A DNA stretch of 25,000 bases, taken from contig CAIIXF020000160.1 of NCBI GenBank assembly GCA_903813345.2, positions 1 through 25,000 on the forward strand, given 5' to 3'. Under the pieces are notes generated by a model. That model made no database searches. It worked only from the letters and a program-made list of their open reading frames with translations, and was not told where the DNA came from. Positions 8,056 through 17,301 of this stretch are shown piece after piece; positions within the stretch are counted from its first letter, which is position 1, and every line of letters starts with the position of its first letter. The translations under genes and the position numbers were made by a program. Source of the stretch: Owenia fusiformis. Lineage: Eukaryota > Annelida > Polychaeta > Sabellida > Oweniidae.

Positions 8056-11000
8056 TTAAGGCTTGTGCTCCCAGTCTAATTTCAGTGGGTGGTTGTACCA
8101 ATGGTCATCCAACTTGTTCTTGAACTGGTCAACACTTCTTGCTTGAATAACATATTCAGGCAGTTTGTTCCAGGGTGATATGACTCTGTTGGAAAAGAAA
8201 TGCTGTCTTGTGTTTAGTCTACAGTGTTGTCGTTTCAGGTACATTGTGTGTCCTCTTGTTGGCTGCCTTGTTATGTGGTTCAATTGAGGGAAGATAGTCT
8301 TGGGGCTGATGTCATAGAAATTGTTCAGGATCTTGTACAGCTCAATCATATCTCCTCGTAACCTCCTAAATGCCAGTGTTGTCATGTCAAGTGTTGCTAG
8401 TCTTTCGGGGTATGTTAATTGCCTGAGGTTTGGTAAAAGTCTAGTTGCTCTCCTCTGTATGTTTTCAATGGCTTCAATGTCTTTCTTATACTGTGGGCTC
8501 CAAACTGAGTTTCCATACTCCAATATTGGACGGACAAGGCCATTAAAGAGTAGCTTAAGAGAATCCTCATCAATATACTTGTAGCTTCGCTTTATTACTC
8601 CCAAGACTTTATTTGCTTTATTTGCAGTTATTGTCACATGCTCGGAGAATTTCAAATTTGAGTCAATGTTGACACCTAAATCTCTTTCCACACAGCTGTT
8701 TTTTAGTATTACATTTTTCCCACTTTGTATATCAGTCATATTATAGGTAGGTTCTGGTTTCATATTTCCCACTCTCAAAACAGTACATTTATTCGGGTTG
8801 AATTGTAGTTTCCATTTGGAGGCCCATGCTTGTATTGTATTGAGGTCATTTTGGAGTTCATCCGTGTCATTTTTGTTCCTAACTTCCCTGTACAGTTTAG
8901 TGTCGTCAGCGAAAAGAGCAATCTTGCTGTTTGACACGACATTAGGCATATCGTTCACATAGATAATAAACAGAATCGGCCCAAGGACAGTTCCTTAGTT
9001 GAGGAATTCCAGAGGTTACAGTGGTCCATGATGACTCTTTTCCATTTAGTGAGACTCTCTGAGATCTGTCAGTGAGGAAATTTTCAATCCATTTGTGAGC
9101 AACTCCCTTAATACCAAGTTGTCCAAGTTTAGTGAGCAGCCTTGCGTGACTCACGGAATCGAAGGCTTTCGCAAAATCTAAATATATGCAGTCTGTGGTG
9201 CCACCTGCATCGAGAACACGGGTCCAAGCTTCTAGGACTTGCAATAAATTAGTGATACAGGATCTTTGGGGTAGAAATCCATGCTGTGTTGAAGATATGA
9301 TTTTGTTTGCCTTGAGGTGATTAAGGAGGTTTACTCTAACTATTCCTTCAAGCATCTTGCATACAATACTGGTTAGACTAATGGGGCGATAGTTTGTTGG
9401 TTCATTTTTTGCTCCTTTTTTGTAGATTGGGGTGATATTTGCCTGTTTCCAGTCTCTGGGTATATTTCCTTCCTTGAGTGATTTAGAAAAGATGATATAA
9501 AGAGGGCGCTTAACAACGTCATGTAGTTCTTTGAGTATACGGCCCTTGATACCATCTGGGCCAGGTGAAGAAGTAAGTTTGAGGTTGTTAAGTCTTAGGT
9601 CAACATCTGCTTCAGAAATTTCCCAATTCTGGATATATGATCCTATATACATAAAGTCTAGCACGGGGCTATCAGTCATTTCATCTGTGGAAAAAACACT
9701 TGTAAAAAAGCTATTCAGAACTTCGGCTTTCTCCTTGTCATCTGCTGTGAGGGTCCCATCCTTTTTCTGGAGTGGGGGTATCCCATCATGAGTAGTGGTT
9801 TTCTTACTTGCATATCTCCAGAATACTTTTTTTTTTCTTGGCCATTTTTGCGATTTTTCGTTCATAGTCCCTGACTGCAATACGTATTTCCTTCTTGGCT
9901 CTGTTCCTTGATACAATATAGCTTGAGTAGTCTTCCCCGTCTTTGGAATTCAGGAATAATTTCCATCGTTTGTGTTTCTTTCTAATTGCTTTTAGACATT
10001 TTTTGTTCATCCATGGAGTTTTGTTTTTACTGGCTGTTAAGGTTGGGATGTTCTTTTTACAGGTAGTCTCAAGTTTCTCTTTGAAGTTCTTCCAGCTGTC
10101 ATCTACATTCTTGTTTTTCAATTCATCGTCCCAGTTTATACTCAGATCTTGCTTCATAGCATCATAGTTGGCTTTTTCTAGAAGTTGGATGGATTTATGT
10201 TGTGGCTCATATAAAGGTGTACATGAGAATTCAAAGTAAAGTGTTGCATGGTCACTCTTTCCAAGAGGGGGTAGTGTTTTATTATTCTGGACTATGTTTT
10301 CCTCATTCGAGATTATCACATCTAGTATACTAGGTTCTTGGCCCTCTCTCATTCTCGTGGGTGTGAGCTGGTGCTGATTGAGAAAGTTGTCCCCAATTAT
10401 TGCTAATAGTCTCTCAGCTTCCAACTTGTTAGCATATGGTCCTTGTTTTACTGTTTTTGTATCCCAGTCAATGTAAGGTAAGTTCAGGTCTCCGGTAATT
10501 ATTAGGTATTTGGGCTGGATCATACATTTATGGGTAATCTCATCTAAGAGTTTATATGATTCTTCTTGGTTTGAGTTTGGGCTTCTATATAAGCATCCAA
10601 ATACTAATTTTCCCCGTCTAGTAGATATTTCAAGCCATATGGATTCTCTTGTTAGCTCGAGTTCCTTGACTTCAGTGGGTTGTAGGTGCTGTTTGGCATA
10701 TATCAGGATTCCCCTTCCATTGATCAGTTGCAAATTTTCAAACATTAAGTATCCTTCTATTTGTAGTTCTGAGGTTTGGATTTCATTTTTCATATTTTTA
10801 GGCTTAAACTCTGTGATACTCAATATGTCTGGATTATGCTCATCTATGAGCATTAAAAGTTCATCCCTTTTGTTCAATAGGGAGTCACAGTTAGTGTAGA
10901 TTATCTTCAAGTGGGTATTTTTGTTATAATTTCCTTTGGTATCTCTATTTTCATTGGTATTCATATTTTCATTTGTATTTACATTATTTACATGTTTCAT
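8056..11000 (-). pseudogene. Retrotransposon ORF2: endonuclease and reverse transcriptase, two frameshifts
   Basis: ORF2 starts at the minus-strand ATG at 11000. Residues 31-260 form an APE-type endonuclease: N37 (YTNCDSL), E64 (TEFKP), Y138 (CLYRSP), D171 and N173 (GDLNLPYIDW), D227 (LDVIIS) and the SDH triad at 249-251. The reverse transcriptase follows, with SSPGPDGIKG, PIYKKGAKNEPTNYRPIS, QHGFLPQRSC, the catalytic LDFAKAFD and the FADD box (about 8898-8915), then the C-terminal EYGNSVWSP and IENIQRRATRLLP blocks to a stop at 8056. Reading passes through three frames. The first shift is in an A10 run (9827-9836). The second is caused by four extra bases at 8995-8998, inside the block just before FADD. 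All catalytic residues are still present. The enzyme would nick target DNA and copy the element RNA there (target-primed reverse transcription). Confidence 0.92.
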
Positions 11001-11051
11001 ATTATTTACACTATTTACAGTTCTGCTGTTTCTTTCTTTGTTTTTTGGTAG

Positions 11052-12917
11052 TCACTGGTTTGATGGGGTCTTCCCACGGGCCCACCCAGGGTGTTGCTGT
11101 CTTATCATTGAATCTGACCTTCTGTTTGCACGTTGGCGTTTGTTTTCATCGTTACTTTTGTGTTGATTTATTTTGGGAGGCTGGGGATTTTCTTGTATGT
11201 AGTCTAGTACTAGCTGGGGTGAGCTAAGCTGTGCTGTCTGTCTCTCGGGTCTTGTATATGTACTTTCTGTATTTTTATTCATTTGTGTCTGTTTGGGGGT
11301 AGAGTTTTTACTTCTAGGTACTGGGATGGTATTGTCAGTTTCATGTTCTTCAATAAATGTTTCACTGCTAACTATTATGGCCTGTTGTGGTTTATCGGAG
11401 AGGTGATGTGGTATCTGTGAACATTCTGGACTTTGTACGGAATGGCGGTGATGGTAGATCTGACTTTCAAGAGTATCATCTTCATCTGTTGAGATTTCAA
11501 TATTGCTTTCATTGTCTGTGGTCGGATCATTATCTGGGACCATAAAGGTCTGTTGTTGGATTCTTTGTGGTTGACTCCTCTGGGGACCCCTTGTCTGATT
11601 TGTAGTGAATCTTCTTATGATCTTGTTATCTCTGATGACTAGATTTCTTTCACCATTACTCACCCTTCTCCTCAATTCCTGTCTAAGCTCGAAGGCAACC
11701 TTCCTCTCATATTTAGTAAGATCTGCTTAAATGAAGATTGTTCCCCACTGAGCACTTCTGCGGAGTTTAGGAGCAGCTCGGAGGATTTCATTCCTATTGT
11801 ACTGGTCTTCTAAGGTGATTTGTAGTGGTCTAGCTTCTCCATCTTCCCTAGGTCTTCCTAGTCGCATTGATCTCACAACTTTAGTCTCAATAGATAACTG
11901 GTATTCAATTATGTCATTCACCAACTGGTTGTCATCTAACTGTCTTTGCCTTGGTGTCTGTTTAAGGCTTTCCGGTACATTCTGTAGGACCAGATTATAT
12001 TTTCGTTTTTCACGCTCTTCCAGTTCAGATAGTAAATCAGGCTTGACCTCCGACTTTTGTACGATGGTTTTGACTTCATCAATTTTTGATTGTAGATTTT
12101 TTATATTTCCCTGCATTTGATCTTCAAGACCCTTTATATTGATACTTTTTGTTGCTTCATTCATGATATTTTCATTGATATTTCTGGCTGCTTCATTCAT
12201 AGCGTTTTTGAGATCTGTTTCAGCAGGTATTTGAAAGCGATCTATTTTGTCTCTGATTTCATTGAGTTGGTTTGGGACTCTACTGTTTGCAAGTTTGGTA
12301 TTCAAATCCCCTTGTAATTTTGCTATTTTGTTTGATATGGCTAGATTTTGCTTTCTAAAACACTCATCTAGGTTGCTTGTTATATTGGCTAGTTGCTCTT
12401 TTAGCAATGGCATTATACAATCTAGCTCATGGTCATTTTTTCCGTCGGTTGAAAGTTTATTTTCTACTATGGGTTCACATGTGCGGCAGTACCAGTGAAG
12501 ATCCTGATGGTTGTGGATAGCTTTCCACATTGGTTTGGGCACATTTTGGCATTTTAAACATGACCATTTCCGACAATATTCGCATTCTAACATGCTTGCG
12601 TTCTTTTGGCAGTATTCACATTTACTTGCGTTCTTTTCTGGTTCCTTTTGAATTGTGGTTTCTTGTGAGGACTGATATTTCCCTATGTTCCTGTCATTTT
12701 GCTCTGGGTTTGATTCTGGCGAATTTGCTACGTTTTGGGACATTTTTACAATAGGAAGTGTGATGGGTTTATCACAGGAGCTTTGACTATCGAAGAATGG
12801 AGGTTCTTGCTCACGGTCTAAATTATCAACACTTCCAGGGACAAGGGTACTTGTTGCGAAATCAGTAAGAGATTGAACAAGAGATCCAACCATACTTTTG
12901 TGCCGTTCCCTAGACAT
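11052..12917 (-). pseudogene. Retrotransposon ORF1: zinc finger, coiled coil, nucleic-acid-binding region, internal stop
   Basis: The minus-strand ATG at 12917 begins 396 codons ending in a TAA at 11729-11727. The same frame then stays open for another 224 codons to 11052, and the residues after the stop (ADLTKYERK, FELRQELRRR, NLVIRDNKIIRRF) continue the usual CR1/L2 ORF1 domain. The TAA is therefore best read as a nonsense mutation. Cysteines at 100, 103, 112, 115, 120, 123, 144 and 147 form a PHD-like zinc finger with a WSCLKC core, where most PHD fingers have His at the fifth position. A long Asn/Lys/Glu-rich region (about 170-300) looks coiled-coil, then KYNLVLQNVPES and RPLQITLED mark the RRM-like region. 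The tail is polar and Gln/Pro/Ser-rich. ORF1 proteins of this type bind the element RNA. ORF2 starts 51 bp after its end. Confidence 0.85.
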
Positions 12918-13010
12918 TTTATGGTCATAAATCAGATCAGAAAAATAGTATCAGTTTGTTTAGAACTACAGTTTTTGAAAGTACAGTAATATGGCGTCGG
13001 TTCGTGCAGA
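12918..13010 (-). other. Retrotransposon 5' leader (boundary uncertain)
   Basis: Sequence just upstream of the ORF1 ATG on the element strand, ending near a C6 run that is followed outward by a 14-base homopolymer. CR1/L2 elements usually have an internal promoter here, but no specific motif is visible. Confidence 0.4.
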
Positions 13011-13952
13011 ATGGGGGGAAAAAAAAAAAAAAGAAAAGAAATAGATTTAGTATTGTTAGGATATGTGCCTGTGCTGTTTCTCCCCTTAGAGGGATATGAA
13101 ATTCACAAGACACCTAGGCAGAAGTGTTATATCAAGAAATCCCTGAATCAAAAAGATATTACGCTACCTGACAAGGATAAGGAAACTGCTAAACCTATTC
13201 AGGGATGGATTAAAAGCTAAAGAGGTGATTTGGAAATATTGGAAATATGAAATGTGTATATATAAGTTGAGGTAGAAATGAACCTCCACCAAGATTACAA
13301 ACTTCTAATGACAATATAATACAGTAGGCCTAACTAACTAATCACTAATGTATTGCAGACTACAACATCTATCTAATATAAAACCATCTATTCAGAAGGA
13401 TCACCTAAATTTATAAACCTAAATCTATCTACATGTAGGCTACATTATCCATATAGGACTATCTAATCTAGTATAATATCTATCTGTCCAATATATCAAA
13501 AAATAAATAAAATACCGATCTAATTTGAAAGATCAATCAATTAAAATTGAAATTTTGAAACCTATTAGTGAGAATAATCTAGAACATCGAGAAAAAACAA
13601 TTTTCAAACTACTATTTCAACTTTTTTCAAAAATAAAATTTTCAAAATTTCACCGGAAGTACCGGTATAATCGTATTTGACCTCAATATAGGGCTAAAAT
13701 GTACTATATTTTCAAATTTGTAGATAAAGTATATACTTATCCACCTCTGTGCAGTGTTGTTTTGTGATGGTATAGTGACTGGACGGTAATCTTGCGATAT
13801 ATATCTTGCTACAGAAAAAAATTCAGATGCGCCATTTTGAAGACCCCTTAAAATTTGTATATTTTACATTTTGTATAATCTCATCCACTGATTTATGGCC
13901 TCTTGTAAATTCTCTTATTTTTAACATGGGAAATCCTCACTTCAGCAAATCC
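13011..13952. other. Inner part of the split Tc1-like element, non-coding
   Basis: AT-rich sequence starting with a G6A14 tract. Part of it (13330-13500) repeats ATCTATCTA-like words irregularly. The 69-codon frame at 13011-13220 starts in the homopolymer and has no family resemblance; no transposase signature was found on either strand. Confidence 0.5.
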
Positions 13953-13982
13953 ACCTGTCATTTATTTATGTCCCCAACTGTA

Positions 13983-15064
13983 GCACAATATCCGAGAGGT
14001 AAATTATTGACCGTGAAAATGAACGATTTCCTAGTTAGTTCCGGAATTATAAAAAATCTAGTGGAATCTCACTAGAAAGACATAATTTTGTATATTGAAA
14101 TGGAATCCTTGTAACCCGCCATATTTCTATCAGTTTTTTTTTCTTGTAAAAACAGACACAAGTCGTAAAATGCTTGCTATATGTAAACAATATAAATACA
14201 AAACATATATTTTTAACGTTAAATTGTAGTTTATGGGTAGAATGGTTTTGATTTTCAAAAAGATAAGAAGGGCCCGAGGTTCTGTTTTTGTTTGTCTTTT
14301 TGAGTTTTACACATTTTTACTATTTCTTGGGCATCCAAGATGGCGGATGTGCGTTGCTGATGTCACAAGATGTCATTACGTCATAAATTACCTTCGCCAA
14401 ATGTTGCCCCATACCGAATTTAACATAAATTGGATGAGGAACAAAAAAGTTATGACCAAATTACTATATTTTGAAATCACTAAATACAACGTTTTACATG
14501 GTGAAAATGAGTACTTTAAAATTCAGTGGAGTTCTTTGAATATTATTGTAACATATATTTTCATATCAATTACCTTTGTTTTGATATATAAACATGGTAT
14601 GTATCATGTAAAAAGCTGCATTGTTCAAGAGTCTCCCGAAAATGGTGTACCATTTCTAGCTGGCTTTTCTGTAAATGACATGAGATCAGGACATAGTATG
14701 TATATTATTTATACATCTTAGAAAAAAAAAATTGGCATATCTTCAAATTTTGAAATTTCAATCAAATAATGTTGGCTCAAAATTTTCAACTCATTAGGTC
14801 TGTTTCAAAATTTATCTATTTTCTAATATCACATTTATTTTTATGTTCATATCAATATCTCTGAAGTAAAAAATCAAACTTTCAAAGTATACCATTCCCA
14901 CTGCGTATAATACTCCTACATTCACACTGGAGCATTTCATTACCGAATCAAATCAAGGAAACACTCTGGATTAAGAAAAATGGTGAGTAGAAATTTCCAC
15001 CTGTCGTAACAATTTGATATAATGCGAATAAGAGGTATGTGTTACTTGTTTCGTGTCTACCATT
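13983..15064. other. Non-coding stretch with unrecognised open frame
   Basis: The longest frame, 14233-14721 on the plus strand (162 codons), has hydrophobic segments such as IVTYIFISITFVLIY but resembles nothing I know. It lies in very AT-rich DNA and starts in a repeat-like context. AAGATGGCGG (14337-14346) and TTACGTCA (14376-14383) inside it are promoter-like words (YY1 and CRE types). No exon of GLRX3 or of any other gene was recognised. Confidence 0.4.
14337..14383 (+). promoter_or_regulatory. YY1-like and CRE-like motifs
   Basis: AAGATGGCGG is followed 29 bp later by TTACGTCA. Both are known animal promoter words. They lie upstream of the GLRX3 coding exons, whose first exon is unlocated, so a promoter role is possible but unsupported. 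They may instead belong to a dispersed repeat. Confidence 0.2.
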
Positions 15065-15069
15065 CTATG

Positions 15070-15398
15070 CAGGGGCGGATCTGGGAACCAACAAGGGGGG
15101 GGCCCAAACTTGTGGTCTGATAAAAAAACTTCCGCGCTTGCGTGGAAAAAAAATTTGGGCCCCAAAAACCCAAAAGTGGGCCCAAAATTTGAAATTTTGA
15201 GGCCCATTTTCTTCAAAATTTGGCCTAAAATTAACAAATAAGGCCTTACAAGGCCAATTTATGACCAAAAAGGCCTACTTTTTGGGGCCTTAAAGCCTTT
15301 TTTGGCTCAAAATTTTTTTTGGGCACTTTTTTTTTTCTGGGCCCACCCAAGGGGGGGGGCCCGGGCCCCTGGGCCCCCCCCCCCCATATCCGCCAGTG
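15070..15398. mobile_element. 329-bp GGCC-rich inverted-repeat element, CTATG target duplication
   Basis: The left end CAGGGGCGGATCTGGG and right end, reversed, CACTGGCGGATATGGG are imperfect inverted repeats. A 5-bp direct repeat CTATG borders both (15065-15069 and 15399-15403). Inside are long G and C tracts and a run of GGCC words separated by A- or T-rich spacers (about 15160-15310). The open frames on both strands (glycine, proline and phenylalanine rich) simply translate this repeat. CAG...CTG-type ends with a GGCGGAT core are typical of hAT-like non-autonomous elements; the 5-bp duplication is shorter than the usual 8. Confidence 0.75.
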
Positions 15399-15403
15399 CT
15401 ATG

Positions 15404-16257
15404 GGTGTGATAGTCATGTTTTACTAATTGGCTCTGACTGTTGATGTTTGAAACAATTTGGAAGAGCTTTAGGAAGCAGTATAATTATGAAAGTTAATTA
15501 ACATATTTGTCATTCTACAGTAAAAATCCTTTTTTGTTGATTCATATTAGTTGAGTCAAAATGAGAGCACCAAAGTATACTTTGGTAAAATCTCAAAGAT
15601 ATACATGTAAGATACCGTACATTATCGTTATTGTAAATAAATGTTCAAAAATCCTGTCTAAAAGTGATGACATTCTCATATACAAGACATGCTTCAGTTA
15701 GGTTTACATTAAGATGAAAACGCTGCGGTAGTCTAGATAGTCGTACAATCGATTTTCCTTTTCATAATATAGTAAAGAGGTAAGAGGGTTTCTAAAATTG
15801 TGTCTAAAATCGAAGGAGAGTTTCGAGCAATGTCTTGAGAACAAGTAATGGGTTGGACTAGAATTTCACCAAATGATATGAGGTTTTGATCTGCTAGTTT
15901 GATAGAAGGCTTGACTTCTTCACAAAAATACTAGTTTAATTCGTAATTTAAGCACAATTTGTAAACTTCAGATCTGATGATCTATACTACAGAGCTTTGC
16001 AAATAACAGTTTACCACAAAAAGTTGAATAAATAGGATCTTTGCTCAGAGAATTGTTCATCGAATGGAATGTAACATGTCACCATAATGTAGAGACTAAC
16101 TTAATTCATGATAGCCTCTGATAATATGCTTTCATATTTCTTTGTAACTTGTCAGAAAAAGTAATGTTTAGAGTACTGAGAATCAACTGAGACAAAACAT
16201 TGTTTCAATATTCGCATTAAATTTGATAGGAACCATTACGACTTACTTAGGCTGCCC
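15404..16257. other. Non-coding stretch, nothing recognised
   Basis: AT-rich sequence without a long open frame or clear repeat ends. GLRX3 exon 1 was sought here and not found. Confidence 0.45.
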
Positions 16258-16550
16258 TGTCAACCCTCACGCATTAGATGTGATTGTCACGCATTTGCTG
16301 GAAAAATAGAAATCACGCATCAATTTAGCGTGTATGATCAAATATCACGCAAATCACGCATTTTGTTGAAATTTTTAAAAATCTATTTTTGTGAAATGCC
16401 GACACGGTGAATACCGAACAGCAAAAAAAACGCATTCCGTTCGGTCTTTGCACGCAATTGCCGTTTATGTCACGCATTTGGTACAAAATATGTGTATATA
16501 TCACGCATTTGTTTCGAAAATATTCACACCTACCCCCCCCCCCCCCCTAT
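16258..16550. repeat. Dispersed repeat with many CACGCA motifs, ending in a C tract
   Basis: At least eight CACGCA words, several as TCACGCATTTG, lie between 16268 and 16515, irregularly spaced, some close together (ATCACGCAAATCACGCATTTT). The block starts with CTGTCAACCCTCACGCATTA and ends near a C15 tract (about 16533-16547). It looks like a mobile-element remnant. Overlapping frames here are not genes. Confidence 0.6.
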
Positions 16551-16918
16551 GCATACCTTTATGCATACATTTGCAGAATATCAGCTCATATCCCCGTCAT
16601 AATCAATTGTTATATACATTTTGATTTAGCTAAGTGGAATTTCACTTCAAAATGGCCTCCATTTTTCTGCTGAGTGAGCTGTATAAATGGCGGATCCTTA
16701 AATTTTGATTAATATTCTTAAAAATATTTAAGAAAATTATTAAATAGGAGTTCTAGGTGCCTGTGACACTTTTTCGAGATTACGACGAGATCAATGAATC
16801 TAGCTGTAAGCTCGAGACTCAAGTAAATTACGACTTTCAAGTACATTTAAGCCCAGTCACTACGGCACTAATAAATACTTTGACCATGCAGCAGAGTAAA
16901 TGCAATTTTTGATTTCAG
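16551..16918 (+). other. Sequence upstream of the first recognised GLRX3 exon
   Basis: Presumed intron 1 of GLRX3, ending in a polypyrimidine acceptor TTTTTGATTTCAG at 16918. A short frame from ATGGCCTCC (about 16652) closes after 17 codons and shows no GLRX3 similarity. A TGGCGG word occurs at about 16688. Confidence 0.5.
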
Positions 16919-17033
16919 TCAATTGCTTGTTGTCCATTTTTGGGCAAGCTGGTCCAAACAGTGCGTCCACATGAATGAAGTTTTGTCCACAATAGCAGCA
17001 GAAGAGAAGTTTCAAAATGTTGCGTTTACCAAG
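16919..17033 (+). CDS. glrx3: Glutaredoxin-3, first recognised exon (thioredoxin-like active-site region)
   Basis: This 115-bp exon starts after TTTCAG and ends at AAG before a GTGAGA donor. Its first base closes a codon from an unlocated exon 1; then QLLVVHFWASWSKQC, HMNEVLSTIA and FQNVAFTK follow. This is the central strand and active-site helix of the N-terminal thioredoxin-like domain of GLRX3 (PICOT). The site reads WSKQC: the first cysteine of the thioredoxin CxxC is replaced by serine, as also seen (with alanine) in vertebrate GLRX3, so this domain is not expected to act as a dithiol oxidoreductase. GLRX3 is a cytosolic and nuclear monothiol glutaredoxin that binds glutathione-ligated [2Fe-2S] clusters, with BolA2 as partner, and works in cytosolic iron-sulfur delivery. 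The frame is open and splice sites are canonical. Confidence 0.93.
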
Positions 17034-17226
17034 GTGAGATTTAGTGTTGATACTCAGTGAGTGACCCCAAATAAAAAGATTAAGAATCTAGATTTTTGCC
17101 TCATAAAAAGTAATCATCATCATTAAAAGCATATTTTTAGACACTACTGTATATGTGTATTCTCTCACGTTCATGTTTTCAAGCTGACTAATGATGCAAT
17201 CCAATTTGTATATTTTCAAAATTTAG

Positions 17227-17301
17227 GTTGAAGCAGAGACTTACCCAGAAATCTCACAAAAGTTCAACATTGCTGCAGTACCAACTTTTATCTTTATCAA
17301 G
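17227..17301 (+). CDS. glrx3: Glutaredoxin-3, thioredoxin-like domain exon
   Basis: A 75-bp exon of exactly 25 codons, bounded by TTTAG and GTAATG and phase 0 at both ends. It encodes VEAETYPEIS, then FNIAAVPTFIFIK. AAVPT carries the conserved cis-proline opposite the active site in thioredoxin folds, and the V-EAE-PE-S pattern is characteristic of GLRX3 rather than ordinary thioredoxins. It follows the previous exon after a 193-bp intron. Confidence 0.93.

Larger units (their letters stand above)
7948..13010 (-). mobile_element. CR1/L2-type non-LTR retrotransposon, near full length, decayed
   Basis: On the minus strand the order is a short 5' UTR, ORF1 (from 12917), ORF2 (11000 to 8056), a 3' UTR of about 90 bp and a (TTATC)n tail ending at 7948. 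There is no LTR and no poly-A. An ORF1 with a zinc finger, an apurinic-type endonuclease, a reverse transcriptase without RNase H, and a short-repeat tail together place it in the CR1/L2 part of the Jockey superfamily. The 5' boundary is not defined: I put it near 13010 because the ORF1 leader ends in a run next to a G6A14 tract, but it could lie further right. No target duplication is obvious. One in-frame stop and two frameshifts make this copy inactive as it stands, though the few lesions suggest a fairly recent insertion. Confidence 0.85.
7850..13980. mobile_element. Tc1/mariner-like DNA element split by a retrotransposon
   Basis: The sequence beginning CAGTTGGGGACA at 7850 and its reverse complement ending at 13980 match at 27 of 28 positions through GACAGGT. 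Each end is bordered by TA (7848-7849 and 13981-13982). A CAGT-type start and TA duplication are the hallmark of Tc1/mariner elements. Between them lies the CR1/L2-like retrotransposon (from 7948 to about 13010), leaving 98 bp of the host element on the left and roughly 950 bp on the right. The remaining right part (13010-13949) is AT-rich with no transposase recognised, so this was probably a non-autonomous element of about 1 kb. It is also possible that the two ends belong to separate copies. Confidence 0.65.

Noticed and set aside
8321-12754. Plus-strand open frames opposite the retrotransposon (for example 10510-10899 and 11797-12120)
   Set aside because: They are antisense shadows of ORF1 and ORF2 coding sequence with Ser/Leu/Phe-rich translations and no domain.
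12991-13044. ATGGCGTCGGTTCGTGC as a possible gene start on plus
   Set aside because: The frame ends after 17 codons in a lysine-coding homopolymer and shows no splice donor in frame; it lies in the retrotransposon leader region.
13011-13220. 69-codon frame starting MGGKKKKRK
   Set aside because: The lysine run comes from an A14 homopolymer; no homology and inside the split DNA element.
14233-14721. 162-codon open frame on the plus strand with hydrophobic segments
   Set aside because: No family resemblance, AT-rich codons, and repeat-like context (ATGGCGGATG, ACGTCAT). Reported only as part of a non-coding stretch.
15053-15268. Overlapping frames rich in Gly, Pro, Phe and Lys on both strands
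   Set aside because: They translate a GGCC and A/T low-complexity repeat inside a MITE-like element.
16391-16673. Two overlapping plus-strand frames
   Set aside because: They run through the CACGCA repeat and a C15 tract; the proline stretch is homopolymer.
16652-16710. ATGGCCTCC as GLRX3 exon 1
   Set aside because: Closes after 17 codons, lacks a donor that would give the needed phase, and has no similarity to the GLRX3 N-terminus.
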